Assembly: GCF_001422885.1 (NCBI RefSeq)
Contig: NZ_LMMZ01000001.1
Location: 372,753-436,752, forward strand
Reading direction: 5' to 3'
Source of the DNA: Methylobacterium sp. Leaf104
Lineage (GTDB): Bacteria > Pseudomonadota > Alphaproteobacteria > Rhizobiales > Beijerinckiaceae
DNA length: 64,000 nt
The position numbers were made by a program, and so were the translations under genes. The notes beneath the pieces are model-generated. The model was not told the origin of the DNA and made no database searches. It saw only the letters and a list, made by a program, of their open reading frames with translations. This document shows positions 9,805 through 19,321 of this stretch, piece by piece; position 1 is the first letter of the stretch; each line of letters begins with the position of its first letter.

Positions 9805-9841
9805 GTGCGTTCCGCTTCCCGGGACGGAGCTTGCCCGAAGC

Positions 9842-9878
9842 GAACGATACCGTTCCTCCCACGACGACGATACGTTCC
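9842..9878. promoter_or_regulatory. Candidate LysR operator between LysR and pirin genes
   Basis: GAACG-ATAC-CGTTC (9842-9855) is a perfect inverted repeat. An almost identical copy of its core, ACGATACGTTCC, recurs at 9867-9878, about 23 bases or two helical turns further on (first copy ACGATACCGTTCC, 9844-9856). Paired sites in a divergent promoter are what a LysR tetramer usually binds. This is inference from position and symmetry. Confidence 0.5.
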
Positions 9879-9913
9879 GGGGCAAGGATGCTTACCGAGA
9901 AAGGAATAGGATC

Positions 9914-10660
9914 ATGGACGCGACCAAGCTCAAGCGCGGCGACCGGAAAGGCGATCCGGCCCGGGGCTTCGCCGTCGAGGTCATCTACCCTGGGCTGAGC
10001 CTTGGAGGCGGGGACAGCGGCCTGGGCGCCATCGGGCGAATCGACCGCGCCACCGTGGCACCGGGGCACGTCATCGGGATGCACCCACACCGCGACGACG
10101 AGATCCTGACCTACGTCCGGGCCGGCCGGATGCTGCACCGGGACACAGTCGGCAACACGGAGGAGATCACGGCGACGCGGCTTATGATGATGGGTGCCGG
10201 CCACACCTTCCAGCACGAGGAGCGGATGCTCGACTCCGGATCGGTCGAGGCGTTGCAGATCTTCCTGCGGCCGAGCGTGTCCGACCTCGAACCGAAGGTC
10301 CAGTTCCACGAGTTCGGGGAGGCTGTCAGCCGCGGCGCCTGGCGTCTCCTCGCGGCACCTGAGGGCGCGCCGCTGGAGGTTCGCGCGCAAGCTTGGGTCT
10401 CAGACGCACACGTCCCGGCTGGTTCCGGGCTGCCATTGCCTCCGCTTCCGACGCCCGATGCGGTTCGACTGCTGCACGTCTTCGGCGGCGTCGTCGAAAT
10501 CGGAGGCTTGACGGTGCTGAAGGGCGAGACGGTGTACCTGTCCGGGGACGTTGGGAGCGTGAGGGCCGGATCCGATGCCGACCTCGTCCTCTTCGCGACC
10601 GACCCGGGTGCGCCGGTGTTCCGGGGTGGCATGTTCAGCGGAAACATACTTGCTCGGTGA
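9914..10660 (+). CDS. Pirin-family protein
   Basis: 248 residues forming the two cupin barrels of pirins. The metal-binding residues of the N-terminal barrel appear in GMHPHRDDEILTYV (His-x-His) and in the later GHTFQHEE segment. Bacterial pirins are iron proteins; some have quercetinase activity and others act as redox-sensing partners. The C-terminal cupin (LLHVFGGVVEIGG) lacks metal ligands as usual. AGGAATAGG precedes the ATG. It is divergent from a LysR regulator that probably controls it. Confidence 0.9.
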   Translation: MDATKLKRGDRKGDPARGFAVEVIYPGLSLGGGDSGLGAIGRIDRATVAPGHVIGMHPHRDDEILTYVRAGRMLHRDTVGNTEEITATRLMMMGAGHTFQHEERMLDSGSVEALQIFLRPSVSDLEPKVQFHEFGEAVSRGAWRLLAAPEGAPLEVRAQAWVSDAHVPAGSGLPLPPLPTPDAVRLLHVFGGVVEIGGLTVLKGETVYLSGDVGSVRAGSDADLVLFATDPGAPVFRGGMFSGNILAR

Positions 10661-10736
10661 TCCGCCCGACCTGCGGTAAGTCGCTTGCCGCCTATCGGCA
10701 TCTTCTTCGTCGATCAGGGAGAACCAGTCCGGTGAA

Positions 10737-11690
10737 GTGAGCGGATGGTGGCATGGCCGCTGTATGGAATCCCGCTTAATGTGCCCGAACCTGTTGATGA
10801 ACGGACCGCCCGGGGCGGGCAAGTCGATGCTCGCCGCGCGCCTGCCCTCGATCCTGCCGCCGCTGGCCCCGCGCGAACTCCTCGAAGTCTCGATGATCCA
10901 GTCGGTGGCGGGCGAACTGAAGGGCGGCGCGCTCTCGAACCGGCGCCCCTTCCGGCAGCCGCACCATTCCGCCTCCATGGCGGCCCTGGTCGGCGGCGGC
11001 ATCAACGCCCGCCCGGGGGAGGCCTCGCTCGCCCATGGCGGCGTGCTGTTCCTCGACGAATTGCCGGAGTTCACGCCCCAGGTGCTCGATTCGCTGCGCC
11101 AGCCGATGGAGACCGGGACGATCATGATCGCGCGGGCCAACCATCGGGTGACCTATCCGGCCCGATTCCAGCTCGTGGCGGCGATGAATCCGTGCCGCTG
11201 CGGACAGGCTCTGGAGCCGGGCTATGCCTGCCGGAAAGGCCCGAACGAGCGCTGCGTCGCCCAGTACGGCGCGCGCATCTCCGGCCCGCTCCTCGACCGC
11301 ATCGACCTGCGCATCGAGGTCGGCGCGGTGACGGCCGCCGACCTGATCCTGCCGCCGCCCCCGGAGGGGTCGGCCGAGACGGCGGCCCGTGTCGCGGCCG
11401 CCCGCGCGCTGCAGACCGCGCGCTACGCCGCCTACGATCCGGAGCGCTCGTTCACCAACGCCACCTGCCCACCCCCGGTGATCGAGGCGGTGGCCGCGCC
11501 GGACCCGGAGGGCGCCGCCCTGATCCGCTCGGCCGCGGAGACCATGCGGCTCTCGGCGCGCGGCTTCCATCGGACCCTGCGCGTCGCCCGCACCCTGGCC
11601 GACCTCGACGGCGAGGCCCGCGTCCGCCGCATCCATCTGGCCGAGGCCCTGTCCTATCGCGGACGGGCGGAGCAGCCCGCCGCGGCCTGA
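10737..11690 (+). pseudogene. comM: comM/YifB AAA+ ATPase lacking its N-terminal domain
   Basis: The homologous part begins around base 10788 with NLLMNGPPGAGKSM, the Walker A loop, and continues through Walker B (GGVLFLDELPEF), the RRPFRQPHHSAS segment, the MNPCRCG cysteine motif and the C-terminal Mg-chelatase-like domain. Full-length ComM is roughly 500 residues with Walker A near 220; here it is at about residue 23, so some 200 residues (Lon-protease-like N-terminal domain) are missing. The 17 or so residues before NLLM (from GTG 10737) look unrelated. ComM is a branch-migration helicase used in natural transformation. The truncated protein is probably non-functional. The missing 5' part is not found elsewhere in the window. 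Confidence 0.85.
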
Positions 11691-11692
11691 CC

Positions 11693-12268
11693 TCAGGCGG
11701 CGGGAAGCGCCTGGGAGACCTCGTGCCGCCGCCGATGCCGGATCAGCGAGAGGGTCAGGCCCGAGAGGGTGAGCAGGTCGCAGGTGAGCCCGAAGACCGA
11801 GCCGACGAGGCCGTTATGGACGGCCCAGCACAGGCTGGCGCCGAGGAAGAGCCGCCGCATGCCCTGCGGATCGCCCTGCAGGCGCGCGGCCGTCGCCAGG
11901 AGGGCGCCGAGCCCGGCACAGGCCGAGGGCCACCCGCTCCAGGTCGCGAGGGTCAGTCCGGCCGCGACCAGGGTCGTCGCGGCGAAGAGCGGGGCCACCC
12001 AGGCGGCGCGGCCCCCGGGCCCGATCGCCCGTGCCGAGACGAGGTTCTGCAGCAGGGCGATGGCGCACATCGCCGTGCCGGTGAGGGCGCCGAGATGCAG
12101 GTAGTGCAGGCCGAAGGCGGTGGCGCAACCGGCCGAGGCCAGGAGCATTCCGCGCCGGTTCGGCATGATCCCGGCGGCGAAGCCCAGGAGCAGGCCGAGG
12201 GTTCCGAAAAGGTCGAGATGAGGGTTTGCCGCGGCCCAGCCGATCTGAGCCCACTCGATGACGATCAT
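11693..12268 (-). CDS. YgjV-type inner membrane protein
   Basis: 191 residues and about six hydrophobic helices, starting in NPHLDLFGTLGLLLGFAAGI and containing an ALLQNLVSAR segment, which resembles the bacterial YgjV inner membrane protein family. No function is established for the family. It converges with comM, the two stop codons being only two bases apart, so no terminator separates them. The next gene downstream on this strand's upstream side is separate. Confidence 0.72.
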   Translation of the reverse strand: MIVIEWAQIGWAAANPHLDLFGTLGLLLGFAAGIMPNRRGMLLASAGCATAFGLHYLHLGALTGTAMCAIALLQNLVSARAIGPGGRAAWVAPLFAATTLVAAGLTLATWSGWPSACAGLGALLATAARLQGDPQGMRRLFLGASLCWAVHNGLVGSVFGLTCDLLTLSGLTLSLIRHRRRHEVSQALPAA

Positions 12269-12416
12269 GGTCCGCGCCCGGTCGGCGCAGACGCGCGCCG
12301 CACTCGACGCAGGCGCTAGGTCGTCAGGGTAACCGGCTGGTTAACGCGCGTTTCCAGGCGCCGGACCTGTCGTCCGGGTGCAACGGCGGACGGCCGGGGC
12401 CGCCCGCCGGCGGGCT

Positions 12417-14582
12417 TTACTCCGCGGCCTGGCGTGCCGCGTAGCCGAGGCGGCCGTTGAGTTCCTCGATCAGCTTCACGGCGGCCTCCGCGATGACGGT
12501 GCCGGGCGGGAAGATCGCCGAGGCTCCGGCGGCATGGAGCGCGTCGTAGTCGCCGGGCGGGATCACGCCGCCGATGACGATCATCACGTCGCCGCGGCCC
12601 TGCTCCGTCAGCGCCGCCTTCAGCTCGGGCACCAGCGTCAGGTGGCCGGCGGCCAGGGACGACACGCCGACGATGTGGACGTCGTTCTCCACCGCCTGCC
12701 GTGCGGCCTCGGCGGGGGTCGCGAAGAGCGGCCCGATATCCACGTCGAAGCCGAGATCGGCGAAGGCGGAGGCGATGACCTTCTGGCCGCGGTCGTGACC
12801 GTCCTGGCCCATCTTGGCGACGAGGATGCGCGGGCGGCGCCCGTCGTTCTCTTCGAAGGTCTCCACGAGCTTGCGAACGGTCTCGACCACCGGCGACATG
12901 CCACCCACCTCCCGCTTGTAGACGCCCGAGATCGAGCGGATCTCGGCCCGGTGACGGCCCCAGGCCTTCTCCAGGGCATCCGAGATCTCGCCCACCGTGG
13001 CCTTGGCCCGCGCCGCGTTCACGGCGAGTTCGAGGAGGTTGCCCGTCCCCTGCGCCGCCGCCGTCAGCGCCGCCAGGGCCGCGTCGACATCGGCCTGGTT
13101 GCGCTCGGCGCGCAGGCGCTTCAGCTTGTCGATCTGCAGGGTGCGGACGTTGCCGTTGTCGACGCGCATCAGTTCGATGGCGCGGTCGTCGTCGGGCTTG
13201 TACTTGTTGACGCCCACGATGGTCTGGCGGCCGGAATCGATCCGGGCCTGGGCGCGGGCGGCCGCCTCCTCGATGCGCAGCTTCGGGATGCCGGCCTCGA
13301 TGGCCTTGGCCATGCCCCCGAGCTCGTCGACCTCGCGCAGGTGCTCCCAGGCGCGGGCGACGATGTCCTGCGTCAGCTTCTCCACGTAGTAGGAGCCGCC
13401 CCACGGATCGACGATGCGGGTGGTGCCGCTCTCCTGCTGCAGGAAGAGCTGGGTGTTGCGGGCGATGCGGGCCGAGAAGTCGGTGGGCAGTGCCAGGGCC
13501 TCGTCCAGCGCGTTGGTGTGCAGGGACTGCGTGCCCCCTTGGGTGGCCGCCATCGCCTCGATGCAGGTGCGGGTGACGTTGTTGAACACGTCCTGCGCGG
13601 TCAGCGACCAGCCCGAGGTCTGGCTGTGGGTGCGAAGCGGCAGCGACTTGTCGCTCTTCGGCTCGAACTCCTTGACGAGCTTGGCCCAGATCAGGCGCGC
13701 AGCCCGCATCTTGGCGATCTCCATGAAGAAGTTCGTCGAGATGGCCCAGAAGAACGACAGGCGCGGGGCGAACTGGTCGATGGTCAGGCCGGCGGCGAGA
13801 CCCGCCTTGATGTACTCGACCCCGTCGGCGAGCGTGTAGGCGAGCTCGAGGTCGTTCGTCGCCCCGGCCTCCTGCATGTGGTAGCCGGAGATCGAGATGG
13901 AATTGAACTTCGGCATGTTCTTCGACGTGTAGGCGAAGATGTCACCGATGATCCGCATCGAGCCCGCAGGCGGGTAGATGTAGGTGTTGCGGACCATGAA
14001 CTCCTTGAGGATGTCGTTCTGGATCGTGCCGGCGAGCCTCTCCGGCGGCACGCCCTGCTCCTCGGCCGCGACGATGTAGAGGGCGAGGATCGGCAGCACC
14101 GCGCCGTTCATCGTCATCGACACGGTCATCTCGTCCAGCGGGATGCCCGAGAACAGCGTCCGCATGTCGTAGATCGAATCGATCGCGACGCCGGCCATGC
14201 CGACATCGCCCGAGACGCGGGGGTGGTCGGAATCGTAGCCGCGGTGGGTGGCGAGGTCGAAGGCCACCGACAGGCCCTTCTGCCCGGCGGCGAGGTTGCG
14301 CCGGTAGAACGCGTTCGAATCCTCGGCCGTGGAGAAGCCGGCATATTGCCGGATCGTCCAGGGCTGGGTCACGTACATCGTCGGGTAGGGGCCGCGCAGG
14401 TAGGGCGCCACGCCCGGATAGGTGTCGAGGAACTCGATGCCGTCGCGATCCTCCGGTCCGTAGACGCCCTTCACCGGAATGCCTTCCGGCGTCATCCAGG
14501 GCTCGCCCGTCGGCGGTACCGGGGCCGGAACGGCATCGGCCGCGTAGGGAACGGTCGCGAAGTCGGGGATGCGAGACGTCAT
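12417..14582 (-). CDS. mcmA: Methylmalonyl-CoA mutase, large (catalytic) subunit
   Basis: 721 residues, the normal length of the catalytic subunit. It isomerises (R)-methylmalonyl-CoA to succinyl-CoA with adenosylcobalamin. The N-terminal two thirds is the TIM-barrel substrate domain ([36 protein letters not shown]). The C-terminal third is the B12 domain, with the cobalt-ligand motif D-x-H-x2-G in [12 protein letters not shown] near residue 596 and the GGVIP loop. In methylotrophs it serves the ethylmalonyl-CoA pathway and propionyl-CoA assimilation. The ATG at 14582 begins MTSRIPDF; upstream codons in the same frame run antisense through the next gene and are not part of it. The ribosome site is weak. 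Confidence 0.96.
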   Translation of the reverse strand: MTSRIPDFATVPYAADAVPAPVPPTGEPWMTPEGIPVKGVYGPEDRDGIEFLDTYPGVAPYLRGPYPTMYVTQPWTIRQYAGFSTAEDSNAFYRRNLAAGQKGLSVAFDLATHRGYDSDHPRVSGDVGMAGVAIDSIYDMRTLFSGIPLDEMTVSMTMNGAVLPILALYIVAAEEQGVPPERLAGTIQNDILKEFMVRNTYIYPPAGSMRIIGDIFAYTSKNMPKFNSISISGYHMQEAGATNDLELAYTLADGVEYIKAGLAAGLTIDQFAPRLSFFWAISTNFFMEIAKMRAARLIWAKLVKEFEPKSDKSLPLRTHSQTSGWSLTAQDVFNNVTRTCIEAMAATQGGTQSLHTNALDEALALPTDFSARIARNTQLFLQQESGTTRIVDPWGGSYYVEKLTQDIVARAWEHLREVDELGGMAKAIEAGIPKLRIEEAAARAQARIDSGRQTIVGVNKYKPDDDRAIELMRVDNGNVRTLQIDKLKRLRAERNQADVDAALAALTAAAQGTGNLLELAVNAARAKATVGEISDALEKAWGRHRAEIRSISGVYKREVGGMSPVVETVRKLVETFEENDGRRPRILVAKMGQDGHDRGQKVIASAFADLGFDVDIGPLFATPAEAARQAVENDVHIVGVSSLAAGHLTLVPELKAALTEQGRGDVMIVIGGVIPPGDYDALHAAGASAIFPPGTVIAEAAVKLIEELNGRLGYAARQAAE

Positions 14583-14749
14583 GGGCTCTGGCTCGTGCGG
14601 CGGCAGCGTGCCTGCATTATAGGTACGCGCCCGGTCTGGGCTACTCCTAACCGGACTTGGCCGCGAAGGGGCCGGCAAAACCGTCACTTTCGCGCAAGCG
14701 GCCGGAAAATCTTTTCGGGCCGCACCCAAAACTTTCTTGTCGGACGCGC

Positions 14750-15658
14750 CTACTCGGCGGCCATCCGGGAGGGGGCGAGGCCCTGGACCTCGGCGGCGAC
14801 GGCGCTCACGACGCTGCGCAGGTGCCAGACCAGTTCCGAGAAGCCCGGGGTGATCGCGAGGGTCGCCTCGTTCATGTACAGGCCCCGGTTGATCTCGATC
14901 TGCAGGGCGTGCCGCTCGACGTTCGGCTCGCCGTAATGCTCGGTGATGAAGCCGCCCGCGTAGGGCTTGTTGCGCAGGACGCGGTAACCGCGGGCGCGCA
15001 GGTGGTGCTCGAAGGCGTCGATCAGGATCGGCGCGCAGGCGGTGCCGAAGCGGTCGCCCAGGACGATGTCGGCCCGCGCCGCCTCGTCGCGCCCGAGGCT
15101 CGACGAGGGCATCGAGTGGCAGTCGATCAGGATGGCGTGACCGAACTGGCGCGCCGTGCGCTGGATCAGGCCGCGCAGGGTGCGGTGATAGGGCTTGTAG
15201 AGGGTCTCGATCCGCTCGACCGCGGCCTCCAACGGCAGGCGTCCGCGATAGATCTCCTGCCCGTCGGCGACGAGGCGCGGGATGGTGCCGAGGCCCCCGG
15301 CCACCCGCATGGAGCGGGTGTTGGCGAAGGCCGGCAGGCGCCCGTCGAACATGCGCGGGTCGAGTTCGTAGGGCTCGCGGTTCACGTCGAGGAAGGCCCG
15401 GGGAAAATGCGCCCGCATCAGGGGCGCCCCGAGGTCGACCACCGGTGCGAACAGCCGGTCGACATGCGCGTCCTCCGAGCGCCGCAGTGCGAGCCCGTCG
15501 AGGCGCGAGGCGGCGAGGAAGGCCGGCGGATAGACCGCGCCGGAATGCGGCGTGTTGAAGACGAAGGGGAGGGTGTGCGCCGTCGGCTCGTCCACCGTGA
15601 AGGGTGGATCGAAGGCGGCCGCTCCGGTCGCGTCGGGGGTCTGGAACGGCTCTGTCAT
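14750..15658 (-). CDS. N-formylglutamate amidohydrolase family protein
   Basis: 302 residues. Family signatures are [14 protein letters not shown] near the N-terminus, [30 protein letters not shown] and the C-terminal [12 protein letters not shown]. Family members are zinc enzymes that release formate from N-formylglutamate, the last step of one histidine-degradation route, but no hut genes are nearby. The gene is divergent from cpdR, an arrangement often seen in rhizobia and relatives. The ATG at 15658 is preferred to a TTG eleven codons upstream. Confidence 0.88.
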   Translation of the reverse strand: MTEPFQTPDATGAAAFDPPFTVDEPTAHTLPFVFNTPHSGAVYPPAFLAASRLDGLALRRSEDAHVDRLFAPVVDLGAPLMRAHFPRAFLDVNREPYELDPRMFDGRLPAFANTRSMRVAGGLGTIPRLVADGQEIYRGRLPLEAAVERIETLYKPYHRTLRGLIQRTARQFGHAILIDCHSMPSSSLGRDEAARADIVLGDRFGTACAPILIDAFEHHLRARGYRVLRNKPYAGGFITEHYGEPNVERHALQIEINRGLYMNEATLAITPGFSELVWHLRSVVSAVAAEVQGLAPSRMAAE

Positions 15659-15865
15659 CGCGGCGCGGGCGCCTCGGTGCGGACGGGACAACGCATCCGC
15701 TCACTTTGCGTTTTGCCGACTGGCCTGTCCAGCATCTCGAGCGCCTCGGGAGGCCCCCGGTGGTGCCGTGGGACACCTGGCCCGGACGGGCCGGCAACGT
15801 TCTGTTTACCAAGCCGGTGCTTTGTGGAAAGAACACATCGAATCAAAGGTACGGGACGCTGCTCG

Positions 15866-16222
15866 ATGAAGATCCTCCTGGCGGAAGACGACAACGACAT
15901 GCGCCGCTTCCTGGCCAAGGCGCTGCAGAACGCGGGCTACGACGTCCTGTCGTTCGACAACGGCCTCTCGGCCTATAATCGCCTGCGCGAGGAGCCCTTC
16001 GAGCTGCTCCTGACCGATATCGTGATGCCCGAGATGGACGGGATCGAGCTGGCGCGGCGCGCCACCGAGCTCGACCCCGACATCAAGGTGATGTTCATCA
16101 CCGGCTTCGCCGCCGTGGCCCTGAACCCGGATTCGAAGGCTCCGAAGGACGCCAAGGTGCTGTCGAAGCCGTTCCACCTGCGTGATCTCGTCAACGAGGT
16201 CGAGAAGCTCCTGGCCGCCTGA
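15866..16222 (+). CDS. cpdR: CpdR response regulator
   Basis: 118 residues, a receiver domain with no output domain. The acidic pair is EDD at residues 7-9, the phosphoacceptor is Asp51 in LLLTDIVMP, and the conserved Lys lies in KVLSKPFHL. The length, Asp51 and the sequence FITGFAAVALN match CpdR. In Caulobacter and Sinorhizobium, unphosphorylated CpdR brings ClpXP to the cell pole for timed destruction of CtrA and other targets; phosphorylation comes from the CckA-ChpT relay. That role is carried over from the family. It is transcribed divergently from the N-formylglutamate amidohydrolase. Confidence 0.93.
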   Translation: MKILLAEDDNDMRRFLAKALQNAGYDVLSFDNGLSAYNRLREEPFELLLTDIVMPEMDGIELARRATELDPDIKVMFITGFAAVALNPDSKAPKDAKVLSKPFHLRDLVNEVEKLLAA

Positions 16223-16316
16223 GCGTAACGCCCGCCGCCCCCGCCGAATCGAGGCAGTAGGAAGAGCCCGCCGGCTCGCCTATATGCTGATGGGATTGGG
16301 ATGGGGCGCGACGACG

Positions 16317-16574
16317 ATGAAGCCGGTCACGATCTATACAACCGCGTGGTGCCCGTACTGCTCGGCGGCCAAGAGCCTGCTGCGCGACAAGGGCATCGCT
16401 TTCACCGAGATCGACGTCGAGAAGACGGCCGGCTCGCGCACCGCCATGGTCCAGCGTGCCGGCGGCCGCACGAGCGTGCCGCAGATCTTCGTGGGTGACG
16501 CCCATGTGGGCGGCTGCGACGACCTCTACGCCCTCAACGGTGCCGGCAAGCTCGACGCGCTGGTCGCCGCATGA
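16317..16574 (+). CDS. grxC: Glutaredoxin 3
   Basis: 85 residues with the dithiol active site Cys12-Pro-Tyr-Cys15 (TAWCPYCSAAK), the cis-Pro in TSVPQIFVG and the GGCDDLYAL glutathione site. It reduces protein disulphides and glutathionylated proteins in the cytoplasm using glutathione. Its stop overlaps the start of the nitrilase gene (ATGA), so translation is coupled. The ATG 16317 is chosen because MKPVTIYTT is the standard glutaredoxin start; no strong ribosome site is seen. Confidence 0.95.
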   Translation: MKPVTIYTTAWCPYCSAAKSLLRDKGIAFTEIDVEKTAGSRTAMVQRAGGRTSVPQIFVGDAHVGGCDDLYALNGAGKLDALVAA

Positions 16575-17419
16575 GCGACGCACCCACCTTCACCGCCGCC
16601 TGCGTCCAGATGCGCTCGGGCCGCGATCCCCTCGCCAACCGCGACGCCGCCGTGGCACTGGTGCGCGAGGCGGCGAGCGCCGGGGCGCACTACGTCCAGA
16701 CGCCCGAGATGACCTCCCTGGTGGAGCGCAGCAAGGCGAGCCTGTTCGAGAAGGTGACGTCGCAGGACGACGACCCCACGCTGGCGGCCCTGCGCGAGGT
16801 CGCGCGCGAGCGCGGCATCGTGATCCAGATCGGGTCGCTCGCCGTGCGCAACGGCGACAAGGTCGCCAACCGCGCCTTCCTGATCGATGCCGAGGGCGTG
16901 ATCACGGCCTCCTACGACAAGCTTCACCTCTACGACGTCGACCTGCCGAACGGCGAGCGCTGGCGCGAATCCGCGACCTATACCGGCGGCGCCTGCGCCG
17001 TCGTCGCCGAGACGCCGTGGGCGCCCATCGGCCTCGCCATCTGCTACGACATCCGCTTTCCCGCCCTGTACCGGGCGCTGGCCGAGGCGGGCGCCACCCT
17101 CCTGACCGCCCCGGCCTGCTTCACCAAGCAGACGGGCGAGGCGCACTGGCACGTGCTGCACCGGGCCCGCGCCATCGAGACCGGCTCGTTCATGATCTCG
17201 GCGGCACAGGGCGGCCACCACGAGGATGGGCGCGACACCTACGGGCACTCCCTCATCGTCGATCCCTGGGGCCGGGTCCTGGCCGACGCGGACGGGGCCG
17301 AGCCGGGCGTGATCCTGGCCGAGATCGACCTTTCCCGCGTCGCCGACGCCCGCGCCCGCATCCCGACCCTGCAGCACGCCCGGCCCTTCACGATCGAGCG
17401 GGTGGGCCGCCCCGCCTGA
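16571..17419 (+). CDS. Carbon-nitrogen hydrolase, Nit2/omega-amidase-like
   Basis: 282 residues. The nitrilase triad is Glu46 (TPEMTSL), Lys117 (YDKLHLYDVDLP) and Cys158 (AICYDIRFP). The KLHLYDVD and CYDIRFP wording is that of the Nit1/Nit2 branch, which hydrolyses deaminated glutathione or alpha-ketoglutaramate as metabolite repair. Its position directly after a glutaredoxin, with a 4-base overlap, agrees with a glutathione-repair role, though substrate is inferred. DUF1178 follows 35 bases later. Confidence 0.9.
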   Translation: MSDAPTFTAACVQMRSGRDPLANRDAAVALVREAASAGAHYVQTPEMTSLVERSKASLFEKVTSQDDDPTLAALREVARERGIVIQIGSLAVRNGDKVANRAFLIDAEGVITASYDKLHLYDVDLPNGERWRESATYTGGACAVVAETPWAPIGLAICYDIRFPALYRALAEAGATLLTAPACFTKQTGEAHWHVLHRARAIETGSFMISAAQGGHHEDGRDTYGHSLIVDPWGRVLADADGAEPGVILAEIDLSRVADARARIPTLQHARPFTIERVGRPA

Positions 17420-17454
17420 TCCCGCCCGCGCAACCGTCGCGAAACCCCTGTCCC

Positions 17455-17958
17455 ATGATCCGCTACACCCTCGTCTGTGAGGCCCGGCACGGCTTCGAGA
17501 GCTGGTTCCCGTCGAGCGATTCCTTCGACGCGCAGGCCGCGCGCGGCCTCGTGGCCTGTCCGGTCTGCGGCTCGGCCCAGGTCGGCAAGAGCATGATGGC
17601 GCCCTCCGTCGCCCGCACGGATCGCGGGAACCGTGCGCCGCCGGCGCCGGCCGAGGCGGCGTCGACGGCCAGCCTTCCCGCCGTCGCCCTGCAGCCCATA
17701 CCGCAACCCATGCCGCAGCTGGTGCCCACCGAGCCCGAGCGGCGCCTGCGCGCCCTGATGCGAGCCTTGCGCGCGGAAGCCACGCGAAACGCCGACGACG
17801 TCGGGACGCGCTTCCCCGAGGAGGCGCGCCGGATCCACTATGGCGAGACCGAGATCCGCGCGATCTACGGCGAGGCGAGCCTGGAGGAGGCCCGCGCCCT
17901 CGTCGACGAAGGCATCGCGGTGGCCCCCCTGCCGCCGGCCTCCGACGACCGGCACTGA
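17455..17958 (+). CDS. DUF1178 family protein with Cys cluster
   Basis: 167 residues. It opens MIRYTLVCEARHGFESWF and has CPVCGSAQVGKSMMAP, the Cys pairs expected of a small zinc ribbon in DUF1178. A proline/alanine-rich linker leads to the C-terminal block ending in HYGETEIRAIYGEAS. The family has no known function but is regularly found beside grxC and a nitrilase in alphaproteobacteria, as here. Confidence 0.9.
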   Translation: MIRYTLVCEARHGFESWFPSSDSFDAQAARGLVACPVCGSAQVGKSMMAPSVARTDRGNRAPPAPAEAASTASLPAVALQPIPQPMPQLVPTEPERRLRALMRALRAEATRNADDVGTRFPEEARRIHYGETEIRAIYGEASLEEARALVDEGIAVAPLPPASDDRH

Positions 17959-17961
17959 GCC

Positions 17962-18450
17962 TCAGCGCTTCAGCGCGGCCGTGCCGGCGATCGACGCGAG
18001 CAGGAAGCCGATGAGCGCGTTCCAGCCCGCGAGGGAGATGCCGAACAGGCGCCACGCCGCGGTGGAGCAATCGGCCACCCGCGTGGTCTGGAGAGCGTTC
18101 AGGAAATCGCCGACATCGGCCGGGTTGGCACCCGTGCCGCCGCCGCAATCGGTGGGACCGGCCCACAGGCTCCATTCCGCACCGGCGTGATAGACGCTGA
18201 GGCCGGCCCCGTAGAGCAGGCCGAGGGCGGCGAGGCCGAGGACGAGGCGCGCGCTCCAGGCCGGCAGGAACAGGCCGAGCAGGGCCAGCGGAACCGCCGC
18301 GTAGTAGGGAATCCGCTCCTGCAGGCAGAGCTTGCACGGCACGTAGCCGAGGCCCCACTGGAAGGTCCAGGCTCCGGCGAGCGTCAACAGGGACCCGACG
18401 AGGACGAGAAGGGCGGCGCGGCGCAGGCGCAGGAGCGAAGCGTAGTCCAT
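17962..18450 (-). CDS. DsbB-family disulphide bond formation protein
   Basis: 162 residues with four hydrophobic helices. The first periplasmic loop has the quinone-coupled CxxC pair in VPCKLCLQERIPYY; the second loop carries the further cysteines (TDCGGGTG and ADCSTAAW) that in DsbB accept electrons from DsbA. It would reoxidise a DsbA-like partner and pass electrons to quinone in the inner membrane. It is convergent with DUF1178, three bases apart, and 18 bases downstream of the YqaA-type gene. Confidence 0.9.
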   Translation of the reverse strand: MDYASLLRLRRAALLVLVGSLLTLAGAWTFQWGLGYVPCKLCLQERIPYYAAVPLALLGLFLPAWSARLVLGLAALGLLYGAGLSVYHAGAEWSLWAGPTDCGGGTGANPADVGDFLNALQTTRVADCSTAAWRLFGISLAGWNALIGFLLASIAGTAALKR

Positions 18451-18468
18451 GCCAGAAAAGCACCTTGT

Positions 18469-19050
18469 CTACAGGAGCACCTTGAACAGCACGAAGCCGA
18501 GGACGATCACCGCGACGGAGATCGCCGCCACCACGTTGAGGTGCCGGTCGAGCACCCCCCGGATCTGAACGCCGTAGCGGCCGAGAAGTCCCGCCAGGAT
18601 GAAGAATCGGGCGCCCCGCGTCAGCAGCGACAGCACCACGAACCAGAACAGGTCGTAATGGGCGAAGCCCGAGGTGATGGTCACGAGCTTGAACGGGATC
18701 GGCGTCAGGCCCTTCAGCAGGATCACCCAGTGCCCGTACTGGGCATAGGACGCCTGGAAGGTCTCGGCCTTGTCGGAGAGGCCGTAGACCCGGAACACCC
18801 ATTGCCCGACCGAGTCGAAGAGCAGGGCCCCGATGGCGTAGCCGACGAGGCCGCCGGCGACGGAGGCCAGCGTGGTGATGAGGGCGTAGAACCAGACCCG
18901 GTCCGGCCGGCTCACGGCCATCGGCACCAGCATCACGTCCGGCGGCACCGGGAAGAACGAGCTCTCGGCGAAGGCCACGGCCCCGAGGGCGTAGGGCGCG
19001 GAGGGCTTGCCCGCGAGCGCGAGGATCCACTCGTAGAGGCGACGGATCAT
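18469..19050 (-). CDS. YqaA/DedA-like inner membrane protein
   Basis: 193 residues. The signature helix ALGAVAFAESSFFPVPPDVML and the later re-entrant loop LLKGLTPIPFKLVTITSGFA, which has the G-x-TPIP pattern, place it in the SNARE-associated/DedA superfamily, YqaA branch. DedA relatives are lipid carriers or flippases of the inner membrane that need proton motive force; the substrate here is not known. The start MIRRLYEW at 19050 is chosen; the frame stays open upstream but then runs antisense through the tRNA gene. Confidence 0.85.
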   Translation of the reverse strand: MIRRLYEWILALAGKPSAPYALGAVAFAESSFFPVPPDVMLVPMAVSRPDRVWFYALITTLASVAGGLVGYAIGALLFDSVGQWVFRVYGLSDKAETFQASYAQYGHWVILLKGLTPIPFKLVTITSGFAHYDLFWFVVLSLLTRGARFFILAGLLGRYGVQIRGVLDRHLNVVAAISVAVIVLGFVLFKVLL

Positions 19051-19195
19051 GAAGGGTCCGGGAAGGCTGGAAGGCGGGAAGGCAGGGCCGAGCCCTTTGA
19101 TCATACGTGGCCGTCCCTGGCGAGCGCCCGCATATCGCAGTGCGAAGAAAACGCCACTGGCCGAATCCGGGAAGGTGTGCGATGACGCGAACGCT

Positions 19196-19280
19196 GCGGG
19201 CGTGGTGGAACTGGTAGACGCGCCGGACTCAAAATCCGGTTCCGCAAGGAGTGTCGGTTCGATTCCGACCGCCCGCACCA
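19196..19280 (+). tRNA. tRNA-Leu (anticodon CAA)
   Basis: 85 bases with a complete cloverleaf: acceptor GCGGGCG pairs with CGCCCGC, and ACCA is encoded at the 3' end. The anticodon loop CTCAAAA, closed by CCGGA/TCCGG, has the anticodon CAA at 19230-19232, reading UUG. The long variable arm (CCGCAAGGAGTG region) and GGTTCGATTCC T-loop are those of a class II tRNA-Leu. Confidence 0.97.
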
Positions 19281-19321
19281 TCCCTCCTTCCCTGAGCCTG
19301 ATCGGCGCCTACGCCTGATCG

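Noticed and set aside
14583..15836. Upstream continuation of the methylmalonyl-CoA mutase frame, as if fused to another protein
   Set aside because: The added part is an out-of-frame shadow of the N-formylglutamate amidohydrolase gene, which has the proper family motifs in another frame.
19093..19281. Minus-strand open frame reading VRAVGIEPTLLAEPDFESG upstream of the YqaA gene
   Set aside because: This is the well-known false protein made by translating a tRNA-Leu gene in antisense; the tRNA on the plus strand explains it.
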